The notes under the pieces are model-generated. The model made no database searches and was not told where the DNA came from. It saw only the letters and a list, made by a program, of their open reading frames with translations. A stretch of 64,000 bases of DNA from Albibacterium sp963696875 (GTDB lineage: Bacteria > Bacteroidota > Bacteroidia > Sphingobacteriales > Sphingobacteriaceae), in contig CAVOLQ010000001.1 in NCBI GenBank assembly GCA_963696875.1, positions 310,001 to 374,000 of the forward strand, given 5' to 3'. The translations under genes and the position numbers were made by a program. Shown here piece by piece: positions 52,371 to 62,218 of the stretch. Within the stretch, counting starts at the first letter, position 1. Each line of letters opens with the position of its first letter.

Positions 52371-54301
52371 TTATTTATAGCTTCGTTGTGTTAATTTAAC
52401 ATTTTCAAAGACTAGCTCTTCTTTATGTAAGGCTTCTCGGCTATCTCCTTTAAGGTATTCCCAGGCAGCAACGTACGCGAAGTTTTCATCATCACGTAGT
52501 GCTTCTCCTTCTTCAGTTTGGCTTTCTATCTAAAGTGGCCGCCGCAAGATTCTTTACGTTGAAGAGCATCTTCAACCATTAATTCGCCTAGTTCGAGAAA
52601 ATCGGCAACACGGCCTGCTTTTTCAAGAGACTGATTAAATTCTTCATTTTCACCAAGAACGATCACATTTTTCCAGAAATCCTCTTTAAGTTCAGCTATT
52701 AAGCCTTTTGCTTTCGTTAAGCCTTCTTCGTTACGTGCCATACCGCAGTATTCCCACATAATATGACCTAGTTCACGGTGAATTCATCAACCGTTTTCTT
52801 GCCTTTAAGGGAAAGAAGTTTGTTGATGCCTGTTTCTACCTCTTTCGTGTAGTTTCAAAGGCAGGATGATTATGATCTACAGGTTTAGGACCTAAGCCTG
52901 CTAAGTAATCGCCAACAGTGTAAGGAATTACAAAATAACCGTCAGCTAATCCCTGCATCAAAGCCGAAGCTCCTAAGCGGTTTGCTCCATGGTCAGAGAA
53001 ATTACACTCTCCAAGCGCATATAAACCCGGAACAGTGGTCATTAAGTTATAATCTACCCAAAGTCCACCCATGGTATAATGAACCGCCGGATAAATACGC
53101 ATTGGTTGTTTGTACGGATTTTCGTCAGTGATTTGATAATACATATCAAACAGGTTACCGTATTTGGCTCTAACAGCTTCTTCTCCTAAACGTTTTATTG
53201 CATCCGCAAAATCAAGTAAACGGCTACTCCTGATGCACCAACACCACGGCCATCATCAACCATTTCTTTTGCATTTCGGGAGGCAACGTCGCGAGGAACC
53301 AGGTTTCCGAAAGACGGGTATTTTCTTTCTAAGTAATAATCTCTATCTTCTTCTTTTATATCACTTGCCTTGATTTCACCTTTACGAAGACGTGCGGCAG
53401 TTTCAATTGTTTTTGGAACCCAAACTCGTCCGTCGTTACGTAATGATTCAGACATCAAAGTCAGTTTTGACTGATGGTCGCCCGTTACCGGGATACAAGT
53501 AGGGTGAATTTGTGTATAGCAAGGGTTTGCAAAGAAAGCACCTTTTTTATGTGCTCTCCAAATGGCGGTTGTATTACAGCCCATTGCATTTGTAGAAAGG
53601 TAAAATACGTTTCCATATCCACCGGTACATAGTAAAACGGCATGTGCTGCATGTGTTTCAATTGCACCGGTTTTCAAATCACGGGTGACAATACCTTGTG
53701 CTTTTCCGTCAACGATAACTACATCAAGCATTTCGTGACGGGTGTACATTTTTACTTTTCCCGCTTTAATCTGACGGTTCAGGGCAGAATATGCACCTAA
53801 TAGCAATTGTTGTCCTGTTTGTCCACGTGCATAAAATGTTCTTGAAACCTGTGCTCCACCGAAAGAACGATTATCTAATAAACCACCGTATTCGCGTGCA
53901 AAAGGAACACCTTGAGCAACACATTGATCAATAATATTTACAGATACTTCAGCTAAACGATATACGTTTGCTTCTCGCGCACGGTAATCGCCTCCTTTTA
54001 TGGTATCATAAAATAAGCGGTAAACACTATCACCATCATTCTGGTAGTTTTTTGCAGCATTGATACCACCCTGAGCAGCAATAGAGTGTGCTCTACGGGG
54101 GCTATCTTGAAAACAAAATGCTTTTACATTATAACCCAGTTCAGCTAAAGATGCAGCTGCAGAAGCACCCGCTAAGCCTGTTCCAACAACGATAATATTG
54201 AATTTACGTTTATTGGCCGGGTTAACTAACTTCAGGTTAAACTTATGTTTTGACCATTTTTCGGCTAATGGACCTTCCGGTATTTTAGAATCTAAAGTCA
54301 T
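52371..54301 (-). pseudogene. sdhA: succinate dehydrogenase flavoprotein subunit, four frameshifts
   Basis: SdhA binds FAD and oxidises succinate. It should start at MTLDSKIPEG (54301) and end in KLTQRSYK (stop at 52371), about 644 residues. FAD motif VVGTGLAGASAAASL, AHSIAAQGGINAAKN (FAD attachment His) and GECNFSDHGANRLG are visible. The frame is lost four times, each repaired by adding one base: near 53213 (VAVYL|DFADAIKR), in 52843-52860 (HPAF|TKEVETG), near 52779 (VDEF|HRELGHIM) and near 52534 (GGHFR|ESQTEEG). All are single-base losses. Between them every conserved block is intact. Confidence 0.9.
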
Positions 54302-54335
54302 CACGTATGTATTTATTAGCAATTAAAATTGCTGT

Positions 54336-55109
54336 TTATTTAAAGAAAAAATAAAGTGGCATTAATGCGAATCCAATTGGGATTAGAACGCCAAAAATCC
54401 AAACACCTAAAAACTGGATGGCTGGAGTATACCGGTTATGTCGGAAACCTAGGGTAGCAAATGCACTTTTAAAGCCATGGGCTAAGTGGAAGCCTAAAGC
54501 CACCATTGCTAGGAGATAAAAAAGAACTAAATACCAAGTCTGGAAAGCAAATTCCACTACTTTGTAAAGGTCTTTTGCTCTCACTACCCTTTCTCCATTC
54601 TCAACGTAAGAAATATATTCATTTACATCTGTTGAAGCTAATGGAGTAAAGCTCGTTTCCCCTGTAGCGATATTTGTGCGGTATTCTATGTGAGGAAGAT
54701 TTTCACCCCAATGGTATTTGTACCAGAAATCACCCATGTGAACAACCAGAAAAACAAGAATAATGGTTCCTAAGATACCCATATTTCTTGAGTTCCATTT
54801 GCTATTCGCGTTGCCATCGTACTTTGCGTACGCAATCGGCCTTGCCTTTTTATTTCTCATCGTAATGATAAGGGAATATATAGCATGAATAATAATAGAA
54901 AGATACAACAAGTAAGAAACAGCTTTGATCGGAGCAAAATGTGTCATGTTATAAGCATACTCATTGAACGCTTGGCCGTTATCTCCTTTGAATAATTGTA
55001 AATTTCCAATCAGATGGATAACCAGAAATAGACTTAGGAAAATTCCAGTTAAACTCATGATTAGTTTCTTCCCAATGGTAGAAGAAAGTGTTTTATTGAA
55101 ACGACTCAT
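54336..55109 (-). CDS. sdhC: succinate dehydrogenase cytochrome b558 subunit
   Basis: SdhC anchors complex II in the membrane and binds haem b and menaquinone. The protein is 257 residues from MSRFNKTLSSTIGKKLIMSLTG; an in-frame Met 15 codons upstream is not family-like. Five transmembrane helices and haem-ligand histidines (LVIHLIGNL, IIIHAIYSL, HLAHGFKSAF) fit the single-subunit b558 form of Bacteroidota. It is the first gene of sdhC-sdhA-sdhB and, unlike the other two, has an intact frame. Confidence 0.95.
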   Translation of the reverse strand: MSRFNKTLSSTIGKKLIMSLTGIFLSLFLVIHLIGNLQLFKGDNGQAFNEYAYNMTHFAPIKAVSYLLYLSIIIHAIYSLIITMRNKKARPIAYAKYDGNANSKWNSRNMGILGTIILVFLVVHMGDFWYKYHWGENLPHIEYRTNIATGETSFTPLASTDVNEYISYVENGERVVRAKDLYKVVEFAFQTWYLVLFYLLAMVALGFHLAHGFKSAFATLGFRHNRYTPAIQFLGVWIFGVLIPIGFALMPLYFFFK

Positions 55110-55181
55110 ATTGTGGTTTGATTTAATAAAAATATGGAAAACAAAATTATTCAATTGATTTCACAATGGGCGACAATCTGA

Positions 55182-55189
55182 CAAATATA
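55182..55189 (-). promoter_or_regulatory. -7 box TATATTTG of the sdhCAB operon
   Basis: CAAATATA on the plus strand reads TATATTTG on the minus strand, about 70 bases before the sdhC start at 55109. The upstream in-frame Met at 55154 would leave a leader of only about 20 bases. Confidence 0.55.
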
Positions 55190-55383
55190 TTACATATTTA
55201 GAATAGTTCTAAGGAACAACCATCAATACTTCTTAAAGTTTACTATCTAGTGTAACTAAATTATTGGGGATAATAATGTAAAATCAATTTTCGATAATAA
55301 TCCGAGAGGAGATGTTAGCGAAGCAATCTATTTGAAAATTACTGACAAGATAGGAGTGGTATATTTTATTCATAAGAATAAAA

Positions 55384-55409
55384 AAAGTCGCATATTTCTA
55401 TGCGACTTT
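55384..55409 (-). terminator. Rho-independent terminator of degP
   Basis: AAAGTCGCATA (55384-55394) and TATGCGACTTT (55399-55409) form a perfect 11-bp stem with a 4-base loop. On the minus strand it is followed by a T-run (55380-55386), 25 bases after the degP stop. Confidence 0.9.
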
Positions 55410-55433
55410 GTAAGATTGATTATGAATTACGGT

Positions 55434-56969
55434 TTATTTGGTAGGGAATGTTAATTGTACACTTCCTCCATCTTGTGTCATTCCTTCAATACGTATCATA
55501 TTATTGTTGGATGCACCTATTGCAGCTTCGACTTGATCTACATTATTAACGGGTTTACCATTGATTCTTGTAATGATTAATCCGCGTGGAACATCATACA
55601 TGTCAAAAAGACCACCTTTTCTAACATCACTTAATACGATTCCGGAGCTTAATCCCATTTCTTTTTTCTTAGCATCTGAAAGAGGAACAAAGCCAGCTCC
55701 TAACTGATTGTAGATTTGAGTAGCACTTTTGGAGTCAACTTTCGCTTCAGCAGTTTTTAGAGAATCTTCATCTTGTAGTGTTACATTGACTGTATGCTCT
55801 TTTCCATCACGCTTAAAGGTTAATTTAAGTTTATCGCCTGGATGCATCCGTGCTACGGTTTCTTGAAGCATGGATGATCTTGTAATTAAACGATCATCAA
55901 TTTTGGTGATGATATCGCCTTTTTTAAGGCCTGCTTTTTCAGCACCTCCATTTGATACAACGCTTTGAACATAAAGCCCGTTAATGTCACTTATCCCTAA
56001 TTCTTTAGCGAGTGCAGCATTTAGTTCAGTGAAAGTAACACCGATAAAACCGCGTTTTACTTTACCGAATTCCATAAAGTCATTAGAAATCTTTTTTACA
56101 AGATCTACAGGAATTGCAAAGCCATAGCCAGCATAATAGCCACTTGGAGAAGCAATTGCGGAGTTAATTCCAATAAGCTCACCAGATGCATTAACTAAAG
56201 CGCCACCACTATTTCCTTTATTAATAACAGCATCGGTCTGGATAAAGGATTCGATAGCCATGCTGGTTGGAATTTCATTAGGATCTTGATTAAATGGATC
56301 TTGTTGAGATTGATCTAGTAAGCCTAGATGACGACCAGTTGCACTGACAATTCCAGCAGTTACTGTCGACTGTAAACCTAATGGATAGCCAACCGCCAAT
56401 ACCCATTCGCCGATTTTAACATTGTCTGAATTTCCAAATTTCACAATAGGCAAACCTTTTGCAGTAACTTTAATTAATGCTAAATCTGTGTTAGGGTCTC
56501 TTCCTATTAACTTGGCTTCAAAGGTTCTTTTATCAGTTAATTCTACTTGGATAGTAGCTGCATCTTCCACAACGTGGTTATTGGTTACAATATAACCATC
56601 ATCGGATATGATTACACCAGATCCCGATGCACGTGATGGTGGACGTTGTTGTTGTTGTCTTCCTTGAGGGCGACCGAAAAATTCTTCAAACATGTCAAAT
56701 GGACTTACTTGCCCCCCTCTTGAGTTGCCTTTGCTTTCATAGGTAGTAACTATATGTACTACTGCTGGAGAAACAGCCGCTGCAGCTTGAGTAAAGTCAG
56801 GGTTTCCTGCAGAGGATATAATACTAAGAGGATTGTTTGCAAAATGCGCTTGCTGGCGCTCTTCAAAACTAAGTTTGTCATATTGTTTTTTCTCAAAGAC
56901 TTTGTATGCGCTGACGGCTATAAGCCCGCCAACTAGCGCAATTAAAAACGTTAAAATTATTCTTTTCAT
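55434..56969 (-). CDS. degP: DegP/HtrA family serine endoprotease
   Basis: This is a periplasmic quality-control protease/chaperone. The 511-residue protein has an N-terminal membrane or signal segment (residues 4-21), a Gly/Gln-rich stretch (RPQGRQQQQRPP), then a trypsin-like domain with catalytic His (VTNNHVVED), Asp (DPNTDLALIKV) and Ser (NKGNSGGALVN). Two PDZ domains follow (~300-385 and ~420-505). The form matches the Do family. A possible -7 box TAACTTTG lies about 110 bases upstream, in the divergent gap with dapF. Confidence 0.96.
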   Translation of the reverse strand: MKRIILTFLIALVGGLIAVSAYKVFEKKQYDKLSFEERQQAHFANNPLSIISSAGNPDFTQAAAAVSPAVVHIVTTYESKGNSRGGQVSPFDMFEEFFGRPQGRQQQQRPPSRASGSGVIISDDGYIVTNNHVVEDAATIQVELTDKRTFEAKLIGRDPNTDLALIKVTAKGLPIVKFGNSDNVKIGEWVLAVGYPLGLQSTVTAGIVSATGRHLGLLDQSQQDPFNQDPNEIPTSMAIESFIQTDAVINKGNSGGALVNASGELIGINSAIASPSGYYAGYGFAIPVDLVKKISNDFMEFGKVKRGFIGVTFTELNAALAKELGISDINGLYVQSVVSNGGAEKAGLKKGDIITKIDDRLITRSSMLQETVARMHPGDKLKLTFKRDGKEHTVNVTLQDEDSLKTAEAKVDSKSATQIYNQLGAGFVPLSDAKKKEMGLSSGIVLSDVRKGGLFDMYDVPRGLIITRINGKPVNNVDQVEAAIGASNNNMIRIEGMTQDGGSVQLTFPTK

Positions 56970-57293
56970 TTTTTATTTAATTAATATGATCGACAAATTG
57001 TTTTTCAATAAAGTAATTTTGTCTGTGTTTGCTATTATATATTTAAATTCAAACTTCTTATATGTTTGTAACCTATTCAAAGTTACTACGAAATAAGTGC
57101 CAATTGCAAACCTGAAAGCCTTCTTTTCTGTTAAATAATGTTAAAGAGGGTCATATTGCGTTATATCCATGATTATGGAAACAAGAGTTTAGCTAATTAG
57201 TGTTGGTGTTTTGGTATTAAATTTTGGAGGTGACAAATTGTCAATTTCGAAATTGCTGCTCATTTTGAGAATCTTGTTTATTTTTGATAAATA
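56970..57293. other. divergent degP-dapF intergenic region (324 bases)
   Basis: It holds a possible minus-strand box TAACTTTG (57078-57085) for degP and TATTTTTG (57279-57286) for dapF. TGACAAATTGTCA at 57232-57244 is a perfect palindrome and could be an operator. I see no gene or other structure. Confidence 0.45.
57279..57286 (+). promoter_or_regulatory. -7 box TATTTTTG for dapF, near-leaderless
   Basis: TATTTTTG is followed by seven bases (ATAAATA) and then the dapF ATG at 57294. Confidence 0.5.
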
Positions 57294-58097
57294 ATGAGCA
57301 TACTGAAGTTTTATAAATATCAGGGGGCTGGCAATGATTTTATCATTATTGATAACCGTGATCTGAAATTCAAAGTTAATAACCTTGGTTTGATTGCACG
57401 TCTGTGCGATCGCCGATTTGGAATTGGAGCAGACGGCTTAATGCTTTTACAGGATTCTAAGCTGCTAGATTTCGAAATGCTATATTATAATGCGGATGGA
57501 AAACCCGGAAGCATGTGCGGTAATGGTGGCCGCTGTATAGTAGCACTTGCCAATAAACTGGAGATTATAGCTAGTGAAGCCACCTTTCTAGCCACGGATG
57601 GATTACACCACGCCTCTCTGAACTCCCTAGGTGATTGGGTAAGCTTGCAAATGATCGATGTTAAAAATATTGCGATAAACGGTGATGACTTTGTCCTTAA
57701 TACAGGTTCGCCGCATTATGTTAAAATAGTCGCTAATCTGAAAGATTTGGACGTTTATAAAGAAGGAAAGAAAATTCGAGATAGTCTTGTCTATCAAAGG
57801 GATGGCATAAACGTGAACTTTGTTCAACAAGAAAATCAGGGGTATTTTGTAAGAACCTATGAACGAGGCGTTGAAGATGAAACTTTTGCATGTGGAACTG
57901 GAGTTACGGCGGTTGCTTTGGCGATGGCAAAGAAAAATAATCTTCGAGGTGAGGTTACTATGCCTATAAGGGTATTGGGTGGTTCGTTAATCATTCGCTT
58001 TCATGCAACTCAAACCGAGTTTACAAATATATTTTTGGAGGGCCCCGCAACATTCGTGTTCCAGGGAATGATAGACCTTAAGAAGGTGCTTGCATGA
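57294..58097 (+). CDS. dapF: diaminopimelate epimerase
   Basis: DapF interconverts LL- and meso-diaminopimelate for lysine and peptidoglycan. The 267-residue protein carries both catalytic cysteines: Cys75 in GSMCGNGGRC and the second near residue 199 in FACGTGVTAVA. FYKYQGAGNDFI at the N-terminus and RRFGIGADGLM are typical. It is monocistronic or co-transcribed with the SNF2 gene 55 bases downstream. Confidence 0.97.
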   Translation: MSILKFYKYQGAGNDFIIIDNRDLKFKVNNLGLIARLCDRRFGIGADGLMLLQDSKLLDFEMLYYNADGKPGSMCGNGGRCIVALANKLEIIASEATFLATDGLHHASLNSLGDWVSLQMIDVKNIAINGDDFVLNTGSPHYVKIVANLKDLDVYKEGKKIRDSLVYQRDGINVNFVQQENQGYFVRTYERGVEDETFACGTGVTAVALAMAKKNNLRGEVTMPIRVLGGSLIIRFHATQTEFTNIFLEGPATFVFQGMIDLKKVLA

Positions 58098-58152
58098 ATT
58101 TAATTCCATATCTTTAACTCCTTTTTAGGGTATCAATTCGGTAGATTAGGAT

Positions 58153-61059
58153 ATGGGAATGCGAGTAAATGCAAATAAACCTTTCACTTTGGTTTATTCT
58201 TTATGTAAACACGAGTTTTTAGGCTATTTGATAGAGCCTCATGTTGTGCAACTTAACCTAGATGGGAGCTTCTCGTTAACGTATCAGCGCATTTTTAGTA
58301 ATACAGCGACTGATTTTTTGGGACACCTAGATGAGACAGACCTTCAATTAATCCAATTACTTGAAGAGATTGAACAAAGCCAAATCATTAAAAGACATTA
58401 TAAAAAACATATACGCCCCTCGCTATATTTTTCGACAGTTTTTGATGATTCTGTTTTTGAATCTATCCGTCCAAAAATAGAGAAAACGCTTAGCAAGGTT
58501 CTAAAATTAGTAAAAGGGAAGCCCTTGTTTCTTATGAGCAAAGAAGGTTGGCCGGTAGATCAAGAAATATCATTAGCCGAAAAATCTTGTTCAATATTGT
58601 TTCATTTTAGGCGGAATGAACATGAAGTTCGATATTTTCCTACGATTAAATATGAAGAAGAGAGAATCGAATTTATGTTTAAAGATGCTCAGATCATAGT
58701 CAATCAACCCGCTATAATGTTGCTTGGAAATACATTGTACCATTTTGAACAAGAGGTTGACGGCAAAAAAATAAGCCCTTTTCTAAATAAAAGATTCATC
58801 GCTATTCCGAAATCTGCGGAGAATACTTACTTCAAACGTTTTGTAGCGCCATTAATTGAAAGACATAATGTTTATGCGCAAGGTTTTGAAATTAAGACTC
58901 AGAGGTACGATGCTGTACCATTAATTGAATTGTCGATTAATAAAGACAACCTTCATGAAATTTCACTTCATTTTAAATATGGTCCTTATGTATTTAAAAC
59001 CATAAGTGAAAGACCGGTATCTGTAAAAATGGAGTATGATTCTGAAGCAGATAATTATATTTTTTACCGCATAAGACGGTCGCTTCAATGGGAACAGAAC
59101 CGAATAAAAGAATTAAAAGGACTCGGCTTGGAGAAAAATACCGGTCTGTTTTATAGCTTCAAAGTTATAGAGTCGATCAAAGCTGACGAAAACTCTAACG
59201 AATGTCTCTTGATTGATTGGCTCAATGAACACGAAGATGTTCTGAAGAAAGCAGGCTATGAAATCATTCAAGTCGAAAGTGAAAAACAGTATGTTTTTGG
59301 TAGAATGGAGCTGAACTTAGAGATAAAAGAGCAAAACGATTGGTTTGATGTAATGGCTGAAGTTCAATTTGGGGAGTACAGCATTCCTTTCATTGAGTTG
59401 AGGCATCACATTTTAAATCACATCAGAGAATTTGTTTTGCCTTCGGGGGAAGTAGCGCTTATTCCGGAACAATGGTTTTCCCAATTTGCCAATCTTTTCC
59501 AGCTTTCCAATAAACGAAATTCCATAAGCCTGAGAAAATACCATTTAGGTTTATTACAGGAATTGCAAGAAAGCGAAATTTCCGGATTAAGCATGCTGCG
59601 AAGAATGCAAAAATTATCTGGCTTTGAAGGGGTTCGAGAAGTAGAGGTTCCTAAAGATTTTAACGGTAATTTAAGACCATATCAAAAAGCTGGATACGAC
59701 TGGTTTCAATTTCTTAAACAATATAAATTCGGAGGCTGCTTGGCGGATGATATGGGATTAGGAAAAACAGTGCAAACCTTAGCACTTCTGCAAAAGGAAA
59801 AAGAAGAAACGCAAACAGGTGATCATAAAACATCCCTTATAGTGATGCCAACTTCGTTAATCTATAACTGGCTAAATGAATCGGAAAAATTTGCTCCTAA
59901 CTTGCAGATTTTAAATCATACAGGACCCTTGCGTAGTAAATCCATTGAGGATTTTTACAAGTATGATGTCGTATTAAGTACTTACGGTACAACGCGAATT
60001 GATGTAGACATTTTAAGGAATTTCCAATTTCATTATATTATCTTAGATGAAAGTCAAAATATAAAAAATGCTTCATCAAAATCTTTTAAAGCCATTCGTA
60101 GCTTAAAGGGAACTTATAAGTTGATATTAAGTGGTACGCCAGTAGAGAATTCTGTGGCCGATCTATGGCCGCAAATGGAGTTTATCAACCCTGGGCTGTT
60201 GGGAGGACAAGCCTATTTTACAAAAAACTTTGTTTTACCCATTGAAAAGAAAAAGGATGAGGTACAATCTAAACGATTACAGTCTTTAGTGAAGCCGTTT
60301 ATTCTTAGACGAACAAAGGCCCAAGTTGCAAGTGAGTTACCAGATAAGACGGAACAAATATTCTATTGCACAATGACGGACGGTCAAGCTGATTATTATG
60401 AAAAAGTTAAGTCAGAATTTAGGAACAGTATTCTCCAGCAATCATTGGAAGGAACGTTGAACAAATCTGGTATCCAAGTTTTGCAAGGATTAAGCAAACT
60501 GCGGCAATTAGCGAATCATCCGTCAATGATTGATGAAGACTATGAATATGATTCTGGAAAATTCGAGAATGTAATTCATCATCTGGAAAGTGTGCTCTCC
60601 AGAGGCCATAAGGTATTGATTTTTTCTTCTTTTGTCAAGCAAATAAAGATATATAGGGATTACTTCAACAAAGAGGGACTGAAATATTCTTATTTAGACG
60701 GTGCCACAAAAGATCGTGCTAATGTAGTAAATGAATTTAGAACCGATAATACAATTCAGGTATTTTTAATCTCTATAAAAGCAGGTGGGGTGGGGTTGAA
60801 CCTTACGGAAGCCGATTATGTGTTTATTTTAGATCCATGGTGGAACCCCGCAGTAGAGATGCAGGCCGTTGACAGGACCCATAGAATAGGGCAGACTAGA
60901 AATGTGTTCATTTATAAGTTTATTACTAAAGATACAGTTGAAGAGAAAATCTTAGCCCTTCAAAAGCGTAAAAAAGTAATTTCTGATACATTGATCCAAA
61001 TTGAGGATGATTTCACTAAATCGTTGAATGCCGAAGATATTGAAGAGCTTCTGTCTTAG
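58153..61059 (+). CDS. SNF2-family DNA helicase/ATPase
   Basis: The 968-residue protein has an N-terminal ~500-residue region without obvious motifs, then a full SNF2 motor: motif I DDMGLGKT (~530), motif II LDESQNIKN (~632), motif III LSGTPVENS, and helicase C with FLISIKAGGVGLNLTEADYVF and motif VI DRTHRIGQTR (~907). Bacterial SNF2 proteins of this type (RapA-unlike, HepA/SNF-like) are thought to remodel DNA- or RNA-polymerase complexes. No zinc SWIM motif is seen at the N-terminus. No restriction or defence gene is adjacent. Confidence 0.93.
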   Translation: MGMRVNANKPFTLVYSLCKHEFLGYLIEPHVVQLNLDGSFSLTYQRIFSNTATDFLGHLDETDLQLIQLLEEIEQSQIIKRHYKKHIRPSLYFSTVFDDSVFESIRPKIEKTLSKVLKLVKGKPLFLMSKEGWPVDQEISLAEKSCSILFHFRRNEHEVRYFPTIKYEEERIEFMFKDAQIIVNQPAIMLLGNTLYHFEQEVDGKKISPFLNKRFIAIPKSAENTYFKRFVAPLIERHNVYAQGFEIKTQRYDAVPLIELSINKDNLHEISLHFKYGPYVFKTISERPVSVKMEYDSEADNYIFYRIRRSLQWEQNRIKELKGLGLEKNTGLFYSFKVIESIKADENSNECLLIDWLNEHEDVLKKAGYEIIQVESEKQYVFGRMELNLEIKEQNDWFDVMAEVQFGEYSIPFIELRHHILNHIREFVLPSGEVALIPEQWFSQFANLFQLSNKRNSISLRKYHLGLLQELQESEISGLSMLRRMQKLSGFEGVREVEVPKDFNGNLRPYQKAGYDWFQFLKQYKFGGCLADDMGLGKTVQTLALLQKEKEETQTGDHKTSLIVMPTSLIYNWLNESEKFAPNLQILNHTGPLRSKSIEDFYKYDVVLSTYGTTRIDVDILRNFQFHYIILDESQNIKNASSKSFKAIRSLKGTYKLILSGTPVENSVADLWPQMEFINPGLLGGQAYFTKNFVLPIEKKKDEVQSKRLQSLVKPFILRRTKAQVASELPDKTEQIFYCTMTDGQADYYEKVKSEFRNSILQQSLEGTLNKSGIQVLQGLSKLRQLANHPSMIDEDYEYDSGKFENVIHHLESVLSRGHKVLIFSSFVKQIKIYRDYFNKEGLKYSYLDGATKDRANVVNEFRTDNTIQVFLISIKAGGVGLNLTEADYVFILDPWWNPAVEMQAVDRTHRIGQTRNVFIYKFITKDTVEEKILALQKRKKVISDTLIQIEDDFTKSLNAEDIEELLS

Positions 61060-61106
61060 GAGTTTATTACATAAATAAATTCAACCTCCTAAGAATTTAT
61101 TTTTCT

Positions 61107-61114
61107 TACCTTTG
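61107..61114 (+). promoter_or_regulatory. -7 box TACCTTTG for prfB, leaderless spacing
   Basis: TACCTTTG is followed by CCCA and then the prfB ATG at 61119. The box lies within 50 bases of the SNF2 stop. Confidence 0.55.
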
Positions 61115-61118
61115 CCCA

Positions 61119-62202
61119 ATGACCAAAGACAATATTCAAGATTTGAGGGATCGAGCCACTTCCCTGAGGAGGCATCTTTGACATCGACAAGAAATTAGAA
61201 GAAATTCATAAAGAGCAGAGTTTAAGTGTAACTCCTGATTTTTGGAACAATTCCAAAGAAGCAGAAAAAACATTATTAAGCATAAAGAATAAAAAGATCT
61301 GGACGGATAGCTATCAAAAGGTAATAAGCGCTATTGATGATGTTGCTGTTCTATTTGATTTCTTTCAAACTGGGGACGCTAGTGCCGAGGAGGTAGATGC
61401 TGCTTATCAAGACGCTATTGCCAAATTAGAGAATTTGGAATTTAAAAATATGCTCAGCGCTAAGGAAGATCAGCTAAGCGCTGTCGTACAAATTACTTCA
61501 GGTGCTGGTGGTACAGAAAGCTGTGATTGGGCCGGGATGTTGATGCGGATGTATATCATGTGGGGAGAGAAAAACGGCTATAAAGTAAGTGAACAAGACT
61601 TTCAAGAGGGTGATGTTGCTGGTGTGAAATCCGTTACCCTACAGTTTGATGGCAACTTTGCTTATGGCTATTTAAAAGGAGAGAACGGGGTTCATCGTTT
61701 GGTTCGGATCTCTCCTTTCGATTCGAATGCTAAACGACATACTTCTTTTGCATCTGTATATGTTTATCCCTTAGTAGATGATACTATTGAAATAGAAGTT
61801 AAGGATTCTGAAATTGATTGGGATACCTTTAGGGCTGGGGGTGCAGGAGGACAAAATGTAAACAAAGTCGAAACAGCAGTTCGTTTGCATCATAAACCGA
61901 CAGGTATTATTATTAAAAATCAAGAATCCCGGTCTCAACTTCAAAATAAGGAAAATGCACTTCGTTTGTTAAAATCTCAATTGTATGAGATAGAAATGCG
62001 TAAAAGAAGAGAAGCTACTGCTGCGATTGAAGGAAGTAAAAAGAAAATTGAATGGGGTTCCCAAATCCGTAATTATGTACTGCATCCTTATAAATTAGTT
62101 AAGGACATGCGTACGAATTATGAAACTTCTAATGCGCAAGATGTGCTCGATGGGGAAATAAATGAATTTCTTAAAGCTTACCTTATGGAATTTGGAGGTT
62201 AA
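61119..62202 (+). CDS. prfB: peptide chain release factor 2 with programmed +1 frameshift
   Basis: RF2 terminates at UGA and UAA. The reading frame starts at 61119 (MTKDNIQDLRDRATSLRRHL), meets an in-frame TGA at 61179-61181 and continues in +1 from 61180 (DIDKKLEEIHKEQ). The slip site CTTTGAC is preceded by AGGAGG at 61167-61172 with the canonical 3-base spacing, exactly as in other bacteria. The joined protein is about 360 residues. The GGQ motif (GAGGQNVNKVET) catalyses peptide release. The stop codon recognition SPF motif is seen in RISPFDSNAKRH. RF2 regulates its own synthesis by this device. Confidence 0.97.
61167..61182 (+). promoter_or_regulatory. prfB recoding signal (AGGAGG, CTT TGA C)
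   Basis: The internal Shine-Dalgarno AGGAGG is followed by CAT, then CTT and the TGA stop with a following C. The Leu codon slips +1 when RF2 is scarce. Almost no other gene in this window has a Shine-Dalgarno motif, so the signal stands out. Confidence 0.93.
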
Positions 62203-62218
62203 CCCAAAGCGGCTGGTT

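Noticed and set aside
61119..61181. Broken prfB gene
   Set aside because: The TGA sits in a canonical recoding site with AGGAGG at the right distance, so this is programmed frameshifting, not damage.
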